A stretch of DNA of 64,000 nt from Paenibacillus silvestris (GTDB lineage: Bacteria > Bacillota > Bacilli > Paenibacillales > NBRC-103111), in assembly GCF_009882985.1 (NCBI RefSeq), contig NZ_WTUZ01000010.1, positions 62,352 to 126,351 of the forward strand, read 5' to 3'. Position 1 is the first letter of the stretch, and the number at the start of each line of letters is the position of its first letter. The translations under genes were made by a program, and so were the position numbers. The notes under the pieces were generated by a model, which was not told the origin of the DNA, did no database searches, and worked only from the letters and a program-made list of their open reading frames with translations. Below, one piece after another: positions 48,445 through 57,286 of the stretch.

Positions 48445-49947
48445 TTATTCTTCTGTAAGCCACTCGTCGATAATCATTCTAGCAACTGCTGCCAGATCTT
48501 GAATGTCAATCGTACCAGAAGCGTTAATATCTGCCTTCTCGATTTGACTCCAGTTCGCGTCTGTCGAAGTAGCTCCATAGAATTTCGCAATCATAGACAA
48601 GTCATTAATTGTAATTTTCGTTGCACCAGGAATCAAGGTAATGATACTGTTCGTGAACAGCTTCAGCGCTGCAGCCAACTCATCTTTCGCAGCATCTACT
48701 TGACCTTGTGTAGCTGACGAGTTATTGAATACGGATTTTGCACTTGTAACCGATGCCTGCAATGCAGCTTTCGATTCGCTAGCATACTGACCAACCTTAG
48801 TACCAATGACAGCAGCATCCAACTTACTCTGAGCGCTAACAAGCAATGCGCCGAGTGCTTCTTTGTCTGCTTGACCTGGACCAGGACCCGTTGAAGTATT
48901 TACCGATTTGATGAATGTTCTTAAAGCAGCATCCAAATTGCTCAAAGCTGTTTGCACTTCCGCTTCTGTTGCTCCAGCGTTGTCACGAACAACTTTCCCA
49001 TCGTTAATAGCGAGTAATAACGTATGTTTGGAACCGCTTGGATATTGACCGACTTGAGTGCCCTCAACAGCCGCATCATGCAAGCTCTGAGCCGAAGCAA
49101 TCAAGGAGCTTAACGCTTCTTTATCCAAAGCATGAATTTGAAGTGTTAAGGAAGCTCCGTCCAAATCTACCTTTGCCCCTCCCGAAGATACGGCAGCATC
49201 AGACAGATAGACATTGCTGGTAACGGAAGTGGTAACGAGATTTGCTTTCGCATGCAGGCTAAGCAGATCTCCGCCAGCTACCTCGTTCCCTGAGCCAATA
49301 CTGGACATTAGGATTAAAATCTGACCCTTATCCGGCTTAACTCCTGTAACTAGCACCTTAAAGTTCTCTTTCAGTGAACCAATAGACGCATCCGCCAAAG
49401 AGATAAGTCCATTATCCGTCACTGTTTCAAATTGCAACAGATTAGGATCGTAATTGAGCACGACATTTAAAACGGAGAAAGATGATGTATGATTACTTAC
49501 ACCCAGCTTCAAATCGACCGGCTGACCGCCTAAGACAGAAGCAGGTCCTGTCAATGTTGCCGCTGGCGATGATGTACTTGAAAGTTGGAAGCTTCCGGAA
49601 TAGGGAAGCGCAACACCTTCGCCACCTATTTTGAAGTTGTACGTACCCCCTAGCCAATCGTTTGGTGCGTACGTAAAGGCAAAATGGCCACCCTCGCCAC
49701 TGCTGGTTTGATTCAAATACGCGAGTTGTCCCTGAGGATTGTTGACAATCATCGTGACATCCTTGCCCATGCCAAGACTGATTACTCCATGAAAGGTGAC
49801 CTTTTGTGTTGTTTGATCGACCGTGGTTTCTACCTGGTTGATCTCAGCCGTTGTGCCGGCAGCTGCTGCTTTAGGTGCTGGAATAATAGCCAACATACAG
49901 ATGAGCATAGCCAATGTTGCGACAACAGAAATGATTCTTTTAGACAC
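48445..49947 (-). CDS. Secreted cohesin/FIVAR/dockerin-like protein
   Basis: A 500-residue exported protein. A signal peptide (VVATLAMLICMLAIIPAPKA) leads to a beta domain (about 40-120), a cohesin-like domain (about 128-275, SVLGGQPVDLKLGVSN, VVLNYDPNLLQFETV), two helical FIVAR-like repeats (about 280-430, each with GQYPSGSK or GQYASESK) and a C-terminal dockerin/EF-hand pair (TINDLSMIAKFYG and ADINASGTIDIQDLAAVARM). The GTG at 49945-49947 has GAGGGG upstream. Cohesins bind dockerins, so this may assemble enzymes or self-associate. It follows the GH127 gene directly. Confidence 0.8.
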   Translation of the reverse strand: MSKRIISVVATLAMLICMLAIIPAPKAAAAGTTAEINQVETTVDQTTQKVTFHGVISLGMGKDVTMIVNNPQGQLAYLNQTSSGEGGHFAFTYAPNDWLGGTYNFKIGGEGVALPYSGSFQLSSTSSPAATLTGPASVLGGQPVDLKLGVSNHTSSFSVLNVVLNYDPNLLQFETVTDNGLISLADASIGSLKENFKVLVTGVKPDKGQILILMSSIGSGNEVAGGDLLSLHAKANLVTTSVTSNVYLSDAAVSSGGAKVDLDGASLTLQIHALDKEALSSLIASAQSLHDAAVEGTQVGQYPSGSKHTLLLAINDGKVVRDNAGATEAEVQTALSNLDAALRTFIKSVNTSTGPGPGQADKEALGALLVSAQSKLDAAVIGTKVGQYASESKAALQASVTSAKSVFNNSSATQGQVDAAKDELAAALKLFTNSIITLIPGATKITINDLSMIAKFYGATSTDANWSQIEKADINASGTIDIQDLAAVARMIIDEWLTEE

Positions 49948-49973
49948 ACGTTCCCCTCCTTCTCGATAACTCA

Positions 49974-52900
49974 TTACTGATTAATTTTGAAATAAGCATG
50001 ATAAGCAAAATTGTAAGCCGTGTACATAGGCACTAACGTAACTCCGTTTGTTGTAAAATTCAGAGGAGTGCCTGCCACTGGAGTTATGGACTGGGAAAGA
50101 TCGGTTTCGTTCAAATTCAAATTAATAAACTTCGTGCTGCTGTTTTTGCCGACCATGAGAAGCGGTCCATAGAAAATACTGCCCATTGCAGGATCATCTG
50201 GCGTTTTTTCTACACGTAAGCTGTACGGCATCGAAATCTCAATTTTGTCATTGTCAGCCCATACTTTGCTTATCGTGACATACGTACTTGGTGTTGCCGT
50301 TATGTTTTGCGTTACACCATTTACCTTGACCGTGAAGCCTTTGACAGCCCAGTACGGTACGCGAAGCTTAATATCCATCTGTCCGCTGCCCTTAACGGTT
50401 AGCGTGCTGCCTTCTTCACTTGGGAAGTTCGTTGTTTGAACAACGGATATTCCTTTTTCAGCCCAATTCAACGTTGATGGCATATATAAGTTGACGTACA
50501 AAGATTTCTTGTCACTTGAGCGGAAATAGATAGAATCCTGATATTTAGTTTGGCTTTCCAATCCCGTTCCTGCGCAGCAGGTAAAGCTAGTACGGCCATA
50601 TCCCTTCGTGCTGCCCGGACCTAATGGCATGAAATAGACCACACCACTATTAGAAGCGCTTTGATCTTTGGAAGGAAGAATACCGTTATACAGACCTCTT
50701 TCATAATAGTCCATATATTTCGCATCCGGATTATGGAAGAAGAGCTCTCTAGTCAGCTTCAGCATGTTATATGTTGCACAATCCTCGGCTTGACTGTTTT
50801 TGCTCGTTCCACCTTCCACAATATAAGAACCAATTTTGTCTGATTCCTTGAACAACTCGCCTACACCGCTGCCGCCGTTACTGAATTGGCGATGATTCGT
50901 CACCATGCCCCAGAAATTTTGAGCCACTTTATAGTAGGAAGCGTCATTTGTTTGATCGTACACTTTCAATGCGCCAATAATTTGTGGAATGTGTTGGTTA
51001 GCGTGAATACCGTTTAACGTATCTTGATTATTGGCCGTTGGCGTGAACAGCTTGGAATTATCAAACAATTTGGCTGTTCCCAAATATTTCGTGTTACCAG
51101 TAATTGTACTAATTTCTGCTAAAACTTCGTTCATACCACCAAACTCGCCAGCAATGTATCTGCCCCACATGCTGTTTAGTGTGGATTGTGGCAATTTGCT
51201 CAATCGACTATCCACCCAATCCGACATTTTAACAAGCATACTCAAGGCTTTTGCATTTCCAGTCGCTTTGTAGCTGTCAAGTAAGCCTGCCATAATTTTG
51301 TGCAGTGTATAGTAAGGAGCCCAGATCGTGTTGAAATCAGACTCATTCCCATTGTATACAGCACCATTCTCCAATAAAATGAATTGCCATTCCCCGTAAG
51401 CACTTAGGTAGCCAGGTGAGTTATTCCCCACTAAGGCAGGATTATTTTTCCCGAGGTTTGATTTCTCCATGCCATTAGGTTGTGTTGCCAACGCATCCTG
51501 GACTTTTGCCAATTCATCGATCATGTAATCAATTTTCGTTTTCCATTTTGCCTCGCCACTGCTGGCGTATGCCTGAGCAAAGGCAGACAAGAAGTGACCT
51601 GTGGAATGACCTCTTAATTTGCCCGCTGCCGAATCCCAACCGCCCATTGCTGTGGCTCCTTTGGTATCAAGTCCTGCAGCAGCTCGGAAGGCGAACAGCA
51701 ATTTATCCAAATTGTAGCCGTCCAGATATAAATATTCACTGTCTCTTAACTTTGTAAAAATACTGTCTTGTAGAGTAACATCACTTAAACCAAATGGCTG
51801 AACGATAAGGTTTGCTTCACCTGGAGTCGATGTCACTTGTGCGCTGATGGATTTGCTCCAAGCGCTGGTGCCAGTGCTGTTTTTCGCTCTTACTGCGTAC
51901 GTATGCTTGGAGCCATACAGCAATCCCTGATGGATAAATGGACTTGTAACATTATTAATGGTTGTTCCATCCATCTCCAGGTCGTAACTTGCTGCCTCGG
52001 AAGTAGGCTGCCAGGCAATCTCAATCTGTGGAATGGTCTCTGAGGGTTTAGCGGTTAATCCCAGCGGAATGCCTGGTGTGCTTGTCAATTCCGCTACGCC
52101 GCTAAGGGGCTGCAAATGCGAAGTTTGCAAATCTGTTCCATCCCAAACAAGCACTTTGGCAGAATAACCTGTTACATCAGCAGGTAAAGTCAGATTTGCG
52201 GTTAAGGTGACGGGATCACCTTTGGTCACACTTTTACTCACTTGCGTTTTATCCACCAATTTGCCAGCTGCATCATAAAGCGCGAGTGTTACCAAAGAAG
52301 CAACATCTGTACTGCCCTTATTTGTTCCAGTTACAGTTGCAGTAAGTGTTTGACTGCCATTCAAACTGCTCATATTGAACGCTGATTGAAAACTAAGTGA
52401 TCTCACTTTGATATGGGCAACTGCTTTGATGCTTGTTCCTTCTACTGTCCCTTGAACAGTGAAAGAACCTTCAGCAACATACTCTGTTGGGTTAACATTA
52501 TCCCAAGTTACGCTCAGTTGCCTGGTCGTTTCCTCGTCATTGTAAACTGCAATGACATTACTCGGCAGGACTGGGGCTGTGCCAACAACCGTGTCGATGT
52601 TTACTGCTTCAATACTGCTTAACGTCAGCACGAATGGCTCTTCCAGCACGGTCACGACGAAAGTTTTCGTATCCGTCGCGCTCCCATTCTTGATCGTAGC
52701 TGTGAGGTTAACGACCGCATTGCCAGTCCGAGCCGCTGGTCGGACGACAGTTCCGTCATTGTGTATCACACTCGTATTGCCGGATTGCCAAGTTATAACG
52801 GAGCCATTACGCCCTTCCGTTGGCAAATCCAAATTTCTGGTTACTGCGCTTATGCTCCCAAGACTGATAGCTTCCTTATCTAATTGCAGTTTCTGTTGAT

Positions 52901-53948
52901 CAGATAATTGAGCGAGCACGATAGCTTCAAACACTTTAGAATCATGCGCAGCTCCCTTCGTCACTGTTGCTGTTAGTGTAACCGCTGCGTCAGATTGACC
53001 TGGAGCTGGGCGAGTTACCTTGCCATCTGTCGCAATGACACTCGTATTACTGGATTGCCAGGCAATATCGGAACCGTATGGCCCCTTTTTTATTAATGAT
53101 AGATCGGTGTCCACGGTTCTAAGATTAACCCCCGCAAGAAGGGCGGCCATGTCAGCAGACACTAATTCGCTGTCAGGCTTATTGATTAACCCAGCAACCT
53201 CGGAAGCACCAAGGGCTCTATTATAGATACGAAAATCTGAGAACAATGCATTGATCGTAGGATCAGCAAACTGTCCTTTCCCAATATAGTTAGCTGTCGT
53301 TGCGCCAAGACTTGCCGGCGTCAAAGTTAACGAAGTATTTTCGCCGACTTTCAACCCATTTTCATAAAGCGTCACCGTATGTCCATTTAAAACGACGGTC
53401 ACATGCTTCCAAATGTTAGTCGTAAGCGCTGTACCTTTTTGCGCTTTCTCTTCATTTGACCAGCCACTCGTCGTAATCCCGAAAGCTAATCCTTTTGCAC
53501 CATCGTTATTCCCAGTAGGTGTTAAATACATATAGCTGGTCGTATTCCCTACACCAAAATCGAAAATACGCATGTAACTCGTCGTCGCACGCATATTCAC
53601 CCATGTAGATATTGTAAAATTGTTAACGCCATTAAATATTCCGTTTGGCAGTTTGACATTAGCCCCCGTTGCACTCGGACCGCCGCTCAAACTAATCGCT
53701 TTTCCCTGCTCCCAATCTGTAAAGCTATACGTTTCTCCTGACGCCGTTGCATTATTGCCATTTCCTGAAGCATCCTTAATCACATTTCCGCTCACATCAT
53801 CAAACTTATACCACGCAATTAATCCATCCGTAGTTCCTGCAGCGTGTGCATGAGGCGTGATATCCGTGAAACCAAGCAGCAAATTCACAGCAAAAATAAC
53901 AAGAATATTAACAATAGAAACAGCTCTCTTCAATGAGTAGGTTATCAT
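49974..53948 (-). CDS. Secreted multidomain GH127 beta-L-arabinofuranosidase
   Basis: A 1324-residue exported enzyme. A signal peptide (about 1-37), a LamG-like domain (about 40-255), two atrophied Ig-like domains (VSADMAALLAGVNLRTVDTD onwards), a Big-type domain, and an Fn3 domain (TPGIPLGLTAKPSETIPQIE) precede a GH127 catalytic domain (about 712-1320). Family zinc ligands appear as Glu1055 and Cys1057 (QAEDCATYNML) and Cys1124-Cys1125 (SFTCCAGTG), the first of that Cys pair being the nucleophile. GH127 removes beta-L-arabinofuranose from plant glycoproteins and polysaccharides. It starts at the ATG six bases after the chaperone gene. Confidence 0.9.
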   Translation of the reverse strand: MITYSLKRAVSIVNILVIFAVNLLLGFTDITPHAHAAGTTDGLIAWYKFDDVSGNVIKDASGNGNNATASGETYSFTDWEQGKAISLSGGPSATGANVKLPNGIFNGVNNFTISTWVNMRATTSYMRIFDFGVGNTTSYMYLTPTGNNDGAKGLAFGITTSGWSNEEKAQKGTALTTNIWKHVTVVLNGHTVTLYENGLKVGENTSLTLTPASLGATTANYIGKGQFADPTINALFSDFRIYNRALGASEVAGLINKPDSELVSADMAALLAGVNLRTVDTDLSLIKKGPYGSDIAWQSSNTSVIATDGKVTRPAPGQSDAAVTLTATVTKGAAHDSKVFEAIVLAQLSDQQKLQLDKEAISLGSISAVTRNLDLPTEGRNGSVITWQSGNTSVIHNDGTVVRPAARTGNAVVNLTATIKNGSATDTKTFVVTVLEEPFVLTLSSIEAVNIDTVVGTAPVLPSNVIAVYNDEETTRQLSVTWDNVNPTEYVAEGSFTVQGTVEGTSIKAVAHIKVRSLSFQSAFNMSSLNGSQTLTATVTGTNKGSTDVASLVTLALYDAAGKLVDKTQVSKSVTKGDPVTLTANLTLPADVTGYSAKVLVWDGTDLQTSHLQPLSGVAELTSTPGIPLGLTAKPSETIPQIEIAWQPTSEAASYDLEMDGTTINNVTSPFIHQGLLYGSKHTYAVRAKNSTGTSAWSKSISAQVTSTPGEANLIVQPFGLSDVTLQDSIFTKLRDSEYLYLDGYNLDKLLFAFRAAAGLDTKGATAMGGWDSAAGKLRGHSTGHFLSAFAQAYASSGEAKWKTKIDYMIDELAKVQDALATQPNGMEKSNLGKNNPALVGNNSPGYLSAYGEWQFILLENGAVYNGNESDFNTIWAPYYTLHKIMAGLLDSYKATGNAKALSMLVKMSDWVDSRLSKLPQSTLNSMWGRYIAGEFGGMNEVLAEISTITGNTKYLGTAKLFDNSKLFTPTANNQDTLNGIHANQHIPQIIGALKVYDQTNDASYYKVAQNFWGMVTNHRQFSNGGSGVGELFKESDKIGSYIVEGGTSKNSQAEDCATYNMLKLTRELFFHNPDAKYMDYYERGLYNGILPSKDQSASNSGVVYFMPLGPGSTKGYGRTSFTCCAGTGLESQTKYQDSIYFRSSDKKSLYVNLYMPSTLNWAEKGISVVQTTNFPSEEGSTLTVKGSGQMDIKLRVPYWAVKGFTVKVNGVTQNITATPSTYVTISKVWADNDKIEISMPYSLRVEKTPDDPAMGSIFYGPLLMVGKNSSTKFINLNLNETDLSQSITPVAGTPLNFTTNGVTLVPMYTAYNFAYHAYFKINQ

Positions 53949-53954
53949 TGTTGT

Positions 53955-54608
53955 TTAGCTTCCTCCTTTTGGGGAAATCATTTGGATCCCCGGTAACGAT
54001 ACCGCAATATTAGCTCGGGAACGAAGTTCTTCAAACCATGGTTCCATGAGATCAAGGATTTCTTTATTCACCAGTTCATCTCGAATTTCTGCAATCACTT
54101 GTGCCTCACTTTTTGTATTAGCAGCCGTATCATGTGACATGTGTTCCGCATAATGCGCTTTCACCTCATTGTCATCAACCGTTATGCGAGGCTCGAGCAG
54201 TTTACGAATATACAGCTGAGTTCTGAGCTCTGTACGCAGCGATTGTTCCGTATACCCGTCTTTCTTTAGGTTTTCCAGAAATTCGTCTTCCGTGGCATAA
54301 GCCGTTCGGACTTTATCAAATGAGGCTTGAAACTCGCTTTCGGTCACACTCACCCCTGCCGCTTTGGACTCTTTCATTATTAAATCCTCTAAAATGAGTT
54401 TCTCCAGTATTTTCGGACCTTCATAATCGACAAGTGCTTTATACAGCTGATCTTGGCTAATCTTCACTCCATCTACTGTGGCAACAGGAATGTCACGCCC
54501 TTTATATAGAAAGACAATCAATAACGTTGCAATCAACAAAACAAACGATACGATCGATAAACCTTTCCACAGCGCTACATGCTGGATTTCTTTCTTGGTA
54601 GCAGCCAA
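53955..54608 (-). CDS. Membrane-anchored SurA_N-like chaperone
   Basis: A 217-residue protein. One N-terminal anchor (LSIVSFVLLIATLLIVFLYK) precedes a SurA_N-like helical domain (TVDGVKISQDQLYKALVDYE, LILEDLIMKESKAAGVSVTE, YTEQSLRTELRTQLYIRKLL). The rotamase (parvulin) domain of PrsA is missing and there is no lipobox. It lies six bases before the GH127 gene, so it probably helps that large secreted enzyme to fold or leave the membrane. The start is TTG (54606-54608) with AAAGGGG nine bases upstream. Confidence 0.75.
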   Translation of the reverse strand: MAATKKEIQHVALWKGLSIVSFVLLIATLLIVFLYKGRDIPVATVDGVKISQDQLYKALVDYEGPKILEKLILEDLIMKESKAAGVSVTESEFQASFDKVRTAYATEDEFLENLKKDGYTEQSLRTELRTQLYIRKLLEPRITVDDNEVKAHYAEHMSHDTAANTKSEAQVIAEIRDELVNKEILDLMEPWFEELRSRANIAVSLPGIQMISPKGGS

Positions 54609-54864
54609 AGTAAATTCCCCTTTCTCGAGAGCAGAACCTCCTCTCCTTTAGTAATCTGGTGATTCAATGGAAGTTTATACAGGTGCAGTTTGCCAACGTA
54701 AGTGTTTGGTCAATGCTTAGGGACAGCAATCCAAGGTCATGTTGACTCTTTGAGGTAATGGATCGAATACATAGAAGGTTCTCTGTAGAAGGTTTGAGGA
54801 TTATCGTTTTAAAATATGGATATTTTACATGCTGTACCTCCAATCTCTTAATACCCGTAGTATA

Positions 54865-54888
54865 TAGAATGCGCTTACATTATAAAAT
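54865..54888 (-). promoter_or_regulatory. Putative promoter and cre-like site of the GH127 operon
   Basis: On the minus strand TATAAT runs directly into TGTAAGCGCATTC, a cre-like word. It lies about 265 bp upstream of the chaperone start. Both ytfQ promoters show TATAAT overlapping the same kind of word. The -35 is unclear. Confidence 0.4.
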
Positions 54889-55135
54889 TCAAAAGATTTT
54901 GGTTTTGTGGACTTTTCTTATCATAACTTCAAATAGTCCACTCAACTAAAAAATGTCCACCCTAAGTTGTCCCGATTAATCATCAACAACTAATCGCTTC
55001 TATATCGGAATAGTCTCCTTCCCCTTCCCCTTCCCTCCCGTTCTGTCCCTTCGCTAACGTTTGGCGTCTGTTTTAACCAATTCTAGGAAAAATGAGTTTA
55101 AAACTCAATGGAATATTTTATTTGGAAAATTGATT

Positions 55136-55166
55136 TTTTTAAGTACAAAAAAAGCCGCATCTATGC
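55136..55166 (-). terminator. Terminator of the ChaN/TraB-like gene
   Basis: GTCGCAT and ATGCGGC (minus strand) form a short stem with one wobble pair, followed by seven T, about 100 bp beyond the stop. Confidence 0.6.
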
Positions 55167-55258
55167 GACTTTTAAGGTTATTTGCAATTGGATAAATGAT
55201 TCGCTCTTGGCAATTGTAAACTTTTACTCTTTCAGTTTGTTTTTAAGTGGAGATCTGA

Positions 55259-55897
55259 CTATTTTAACGGGTATACAAGTTGTATACCTTTAGTTTTAAC
55301 CAAACCTTCATATATCTCATGATTGTGGTCTGCACCAACTATACATAAAATACGTTTTCCTTGATGTCTATCGATGGCATTCTTAATCCGTTGAATCATT
55401 ATTTGATGTCTACATGTCCATCGAAACACATGTGATTCCGGGTTAATTTGTTCTAGCCAAGCGTATTTCTGCTTTGTGATATGGTCATATTCTAATGAAT
55501 TAAAAGGAATAACGCTTGAATTCCACGTTGAAAGTTGTCTCTGGAACCATTGCTCTAATTCTGCATTTAATGAGCTCCTTTGTTCCTCACTGTAAGGTTT
55601 GAATGGATCAAAATCTTTCCAAACATCCAGTTCCACCCAATCAATCGGGACAAAATCGAATTTCAGCTCTGCACACAAGGGGAAAATTAAATCCCAGTAC
55701 TCACTTGGAGGTTCTCCGAAGTATCCTCGAAGTATGGGATCAGCTTTAAATTTCTCCCAGCTGCTGGGAAGCACTTCACCGCATATGACATCTGGATTAA
55801 ATTCTATAATTAATTTCTTAATTACTTCCAAAGATAAATCAAACTTGTTTCGTAATTCATCGTCATGAAGTACTCCTAAAATTCCTACTGTTGACAT
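55259..55897 (-). CDS. Uncharacterised protein, possible TraB/ChaN-like fold
   Basis: A 212-residue soluble protein. The start TVGILGVLHDDELRNKFDLS and end ILCIVGADHNHEIYEGLV carry paired Gly/His elements reminiscent of TraB/PrgY- and ChaN-type proteins, which use an N-terminal G-x-x-H motif and a late GxxH. Acidic residues (CGEVLPSSWEKF) fit a metal site. The assignment is tentative. GGGGGAAC precedes the ATG at 55895-55897. No functional partner is evident. Confidence 0.6.
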   Translation of the reverse strand: MSTVGILGVLHDDELRNKFDLSLEVIKKLIIEFNPDVICGEVLPSSWEKFKADPILRGYFGEPPSEYWDLIFPLCAELKFDFVPIDWVELDVWKDFDPFKPYSEEQRSSLNAELEQWFQRQLSTWNSSVIPFNSLEYDHITKQKYAWLEQINPESHVFRWTCRHQIMIQRIKNAIDRHQGKRILCIVGADHNHEIYEGLVKTKGIQLVYPLK

Positions 55898-55922
55898 AGT
55901 TCCCCCGATCTAATCCGATTAC

Positions 55923-56192
55923 TCAATCAACATGGTCTTTCTGAGTTTTTGGCGATTCTCTAAAAGAACCAAAAATACCAACAAAAAAACCAATTAACCC
56001 AAAAGTAAACCCATACCAAGATGAATCTTCAAAAGCCAACAAAACAACAACTCCAAACAGGAGAATATGTCCTCCAAGAAGTTGAACTTGAAGAGAACTT
56101 GGATTAATAAATTCCAATACGATAAATAAATAAAAAATTGCAATAACTAACAGAGTCAGGACGATTAAACCTACTAAGGTAATACTTAGCAT
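55923..56192 (-). CDS. Small membrane protein, three predicted segments
   Basis: An 89-residue protein with hydrophobic segments LTLLVIAIFYLFIVLEFI, LLGGHILLFGVVVLLAF and YGFTFGLIGFFVGIFGSF and a charged tail (ESPKTQKDHVD). GAGGAGG precedes the ATG at 56190-56192. It lies 25 bp upstream of the previous gene in the same direction, so the two probably form an operon. I do not recognise the family. Confidence 0.7.
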   Translation of the reverse strand: MLSITLVGLIVLTLLVIAIFYLFIVLEFINPSSLQVQLLGGHILLFGVVVLLAFEDSSWYGFTFGLIGFFVGIFGSFRESPKTQKDHVD

Positions 56193-56399
56193 TGCGACCT
56201 CCTCTTTACTTAGGATTACATGTTCAAGCCTTACCTAATTGGGCATGTGATTTCTTTCATCTCATCCATTATATACCAAATTAGAGATTCGATGTGGCAG
56301 CAAATAAGCTGTGATTTAAGCCGCAATTCTTGGCCAATCCCGACGCAGTGATTCCTTTTCGTTTCAAAAAGAAGTGCGCAATTATTCACTTGGAAACGT

Positions 56400-56676
56400 T
56401 CATTGCTACAATGTTTAACTGGAAATCCTCCAGTTATTTCAAACTAATCCTGGCTTCGGGAACTAGCTACAGGAAAAACTACTGTTAATTCGCTCCGATA
56501 AGCCTCCATTTCGGTTTAATCGTCCCCATTAACTGGAGAAATTCCAGTTATTTCTGATTTCGCCGTATTATTCCCCATAATAACGGGAGTATTTCCAGTT
56601 ATTTGAAGAGGCGCAGTCCACAAATCAAAAAAAAGACTCCCCTCGGTCATTATGATGACTTTGGGGACAGCCTTTT
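56400..56676 (-). repeat. Composite intergenic repeat, copy C
   Basis: The 491-bp gap 56193-56683 has no gene. Near the TetR stop a hairpin AAGACT-CCCC/GGGGACAGCCTT encloses GTCAT-TATG-ATGAC (56646-56659). Beyond it lie four palindromes at about 56416-56438, 56467-56490, 56529-56552 (TAACTGGA-N5-TCCAGTTA, perfect) and 56577-56606. The layout (gene end, nested hairpin, palindromes) equals copies A and B. The remaining 56193-56395 shows nothing else. Confidence 0.7.
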
Positions 56677-56683
56677 CGAACAG

Positions 56684-57271
56684 TCAAGTCAAGAGCTTGA
56701 TCAACCGGTCCACTTCCCGCTGCCAATACCCCGTACCCGCATGCGTTTCTTGAATCATTAACCCAGTGACGACAGAAAAATATAGGAAGAGCAGCTGCCG
56801 CGGATCACCTTCTCCGAATTCACCGAGTTCCTGCCCTTTTACAAAAATAGGAACAAGCATATCCATCGTATCCTGCGGTTCATACCGCGAGATTGCTAAC
56901 TTGGCTTGTTCTGGCACTCCTTCCGCAGTTTGAGCCTGCTGAATGAGTAAAAAGTGGTGCTTGTGTGTATCGTCTAACATGTTCCATGTTAATGCTTTGA
57001 ATTGTTCAAGCGGAGTTCCGGGTAACAAAGGAACATTCCGTATCGAGGCTTGCGCCTCTTCTATGGCCTCATGAACAAGCAGCGAGAACAGTTCTTCCTT
57101 GGACTGAAAATAACGGTAAGTAAGTCCTTGACTGATACCGGCTTCCGCGGCAATCATACTTATCTTGGTGCCAGCGATTCCTTTGGTTGCGAACACTTTG
57201 CGGGCAGCCTTTTTGATTTGCTCTCTTCGTTCATCTTGATTGCGATCAGGCGGGATATTCGTTTGCGACAT
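56684..57271 (-). CDS. TetR-family regulator
   Basis: A 195-residue TetR protein: DERREQIKKAARKVFATKGI, AAEAGISQGLTYRYFQSKEE (helix-turn-helix, about 15-60), then a TetR_C-like ligand domain. GAGGAG lies before the ATG, 15 bases after the SDR gene, so it is the second gene of an operon. The perfect dyad before the SDR gene is its likely operator, giving feedback control. Confidence 0.9.
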   Translation of the reverse strand: MSQTNIPPDRNQDERREQIKKAARKVFATKGIAGTKISMIAAEAGISQGLTYRYFQSKEELFSLLVHEAIEEAQASIRNVPLLPGTPLEQFKALTWNMLDDTHKHHFLLIQQAQTAEGVPEQAKLAISRYEPQDTMDMLVPIFVKGQELGEFGEGDPRQLLFLYFSVVTGLMIQETHAGTGYWQREVDRLIKLLT

Positions 57272-57286
57272 CGTCGTTACTCTCCT

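Larger units (their letters stand above)
54609..55258. other. Gene-free region upstream of the GH127 operon
   Basis: About 650 bp without a convincing gene; two short plus-strand frames (54758-54949 and 55108-55293) lack ribosome binding sites and have atypical composition. It holds a long leader for the chaperone-GH127 operon, a cre-like site with a TATAAT box near 54870, a C/T-rich stretch at about 55018-55045 and a terminator at about 55150. Confidence 0.6.

Noticed and set aside
54758-55293. Two short plus-strand frames in the gap before the ChaN/TraB-like gene
   Set aside because: No ribosome binding site, unusual composition and no recognisable motif.
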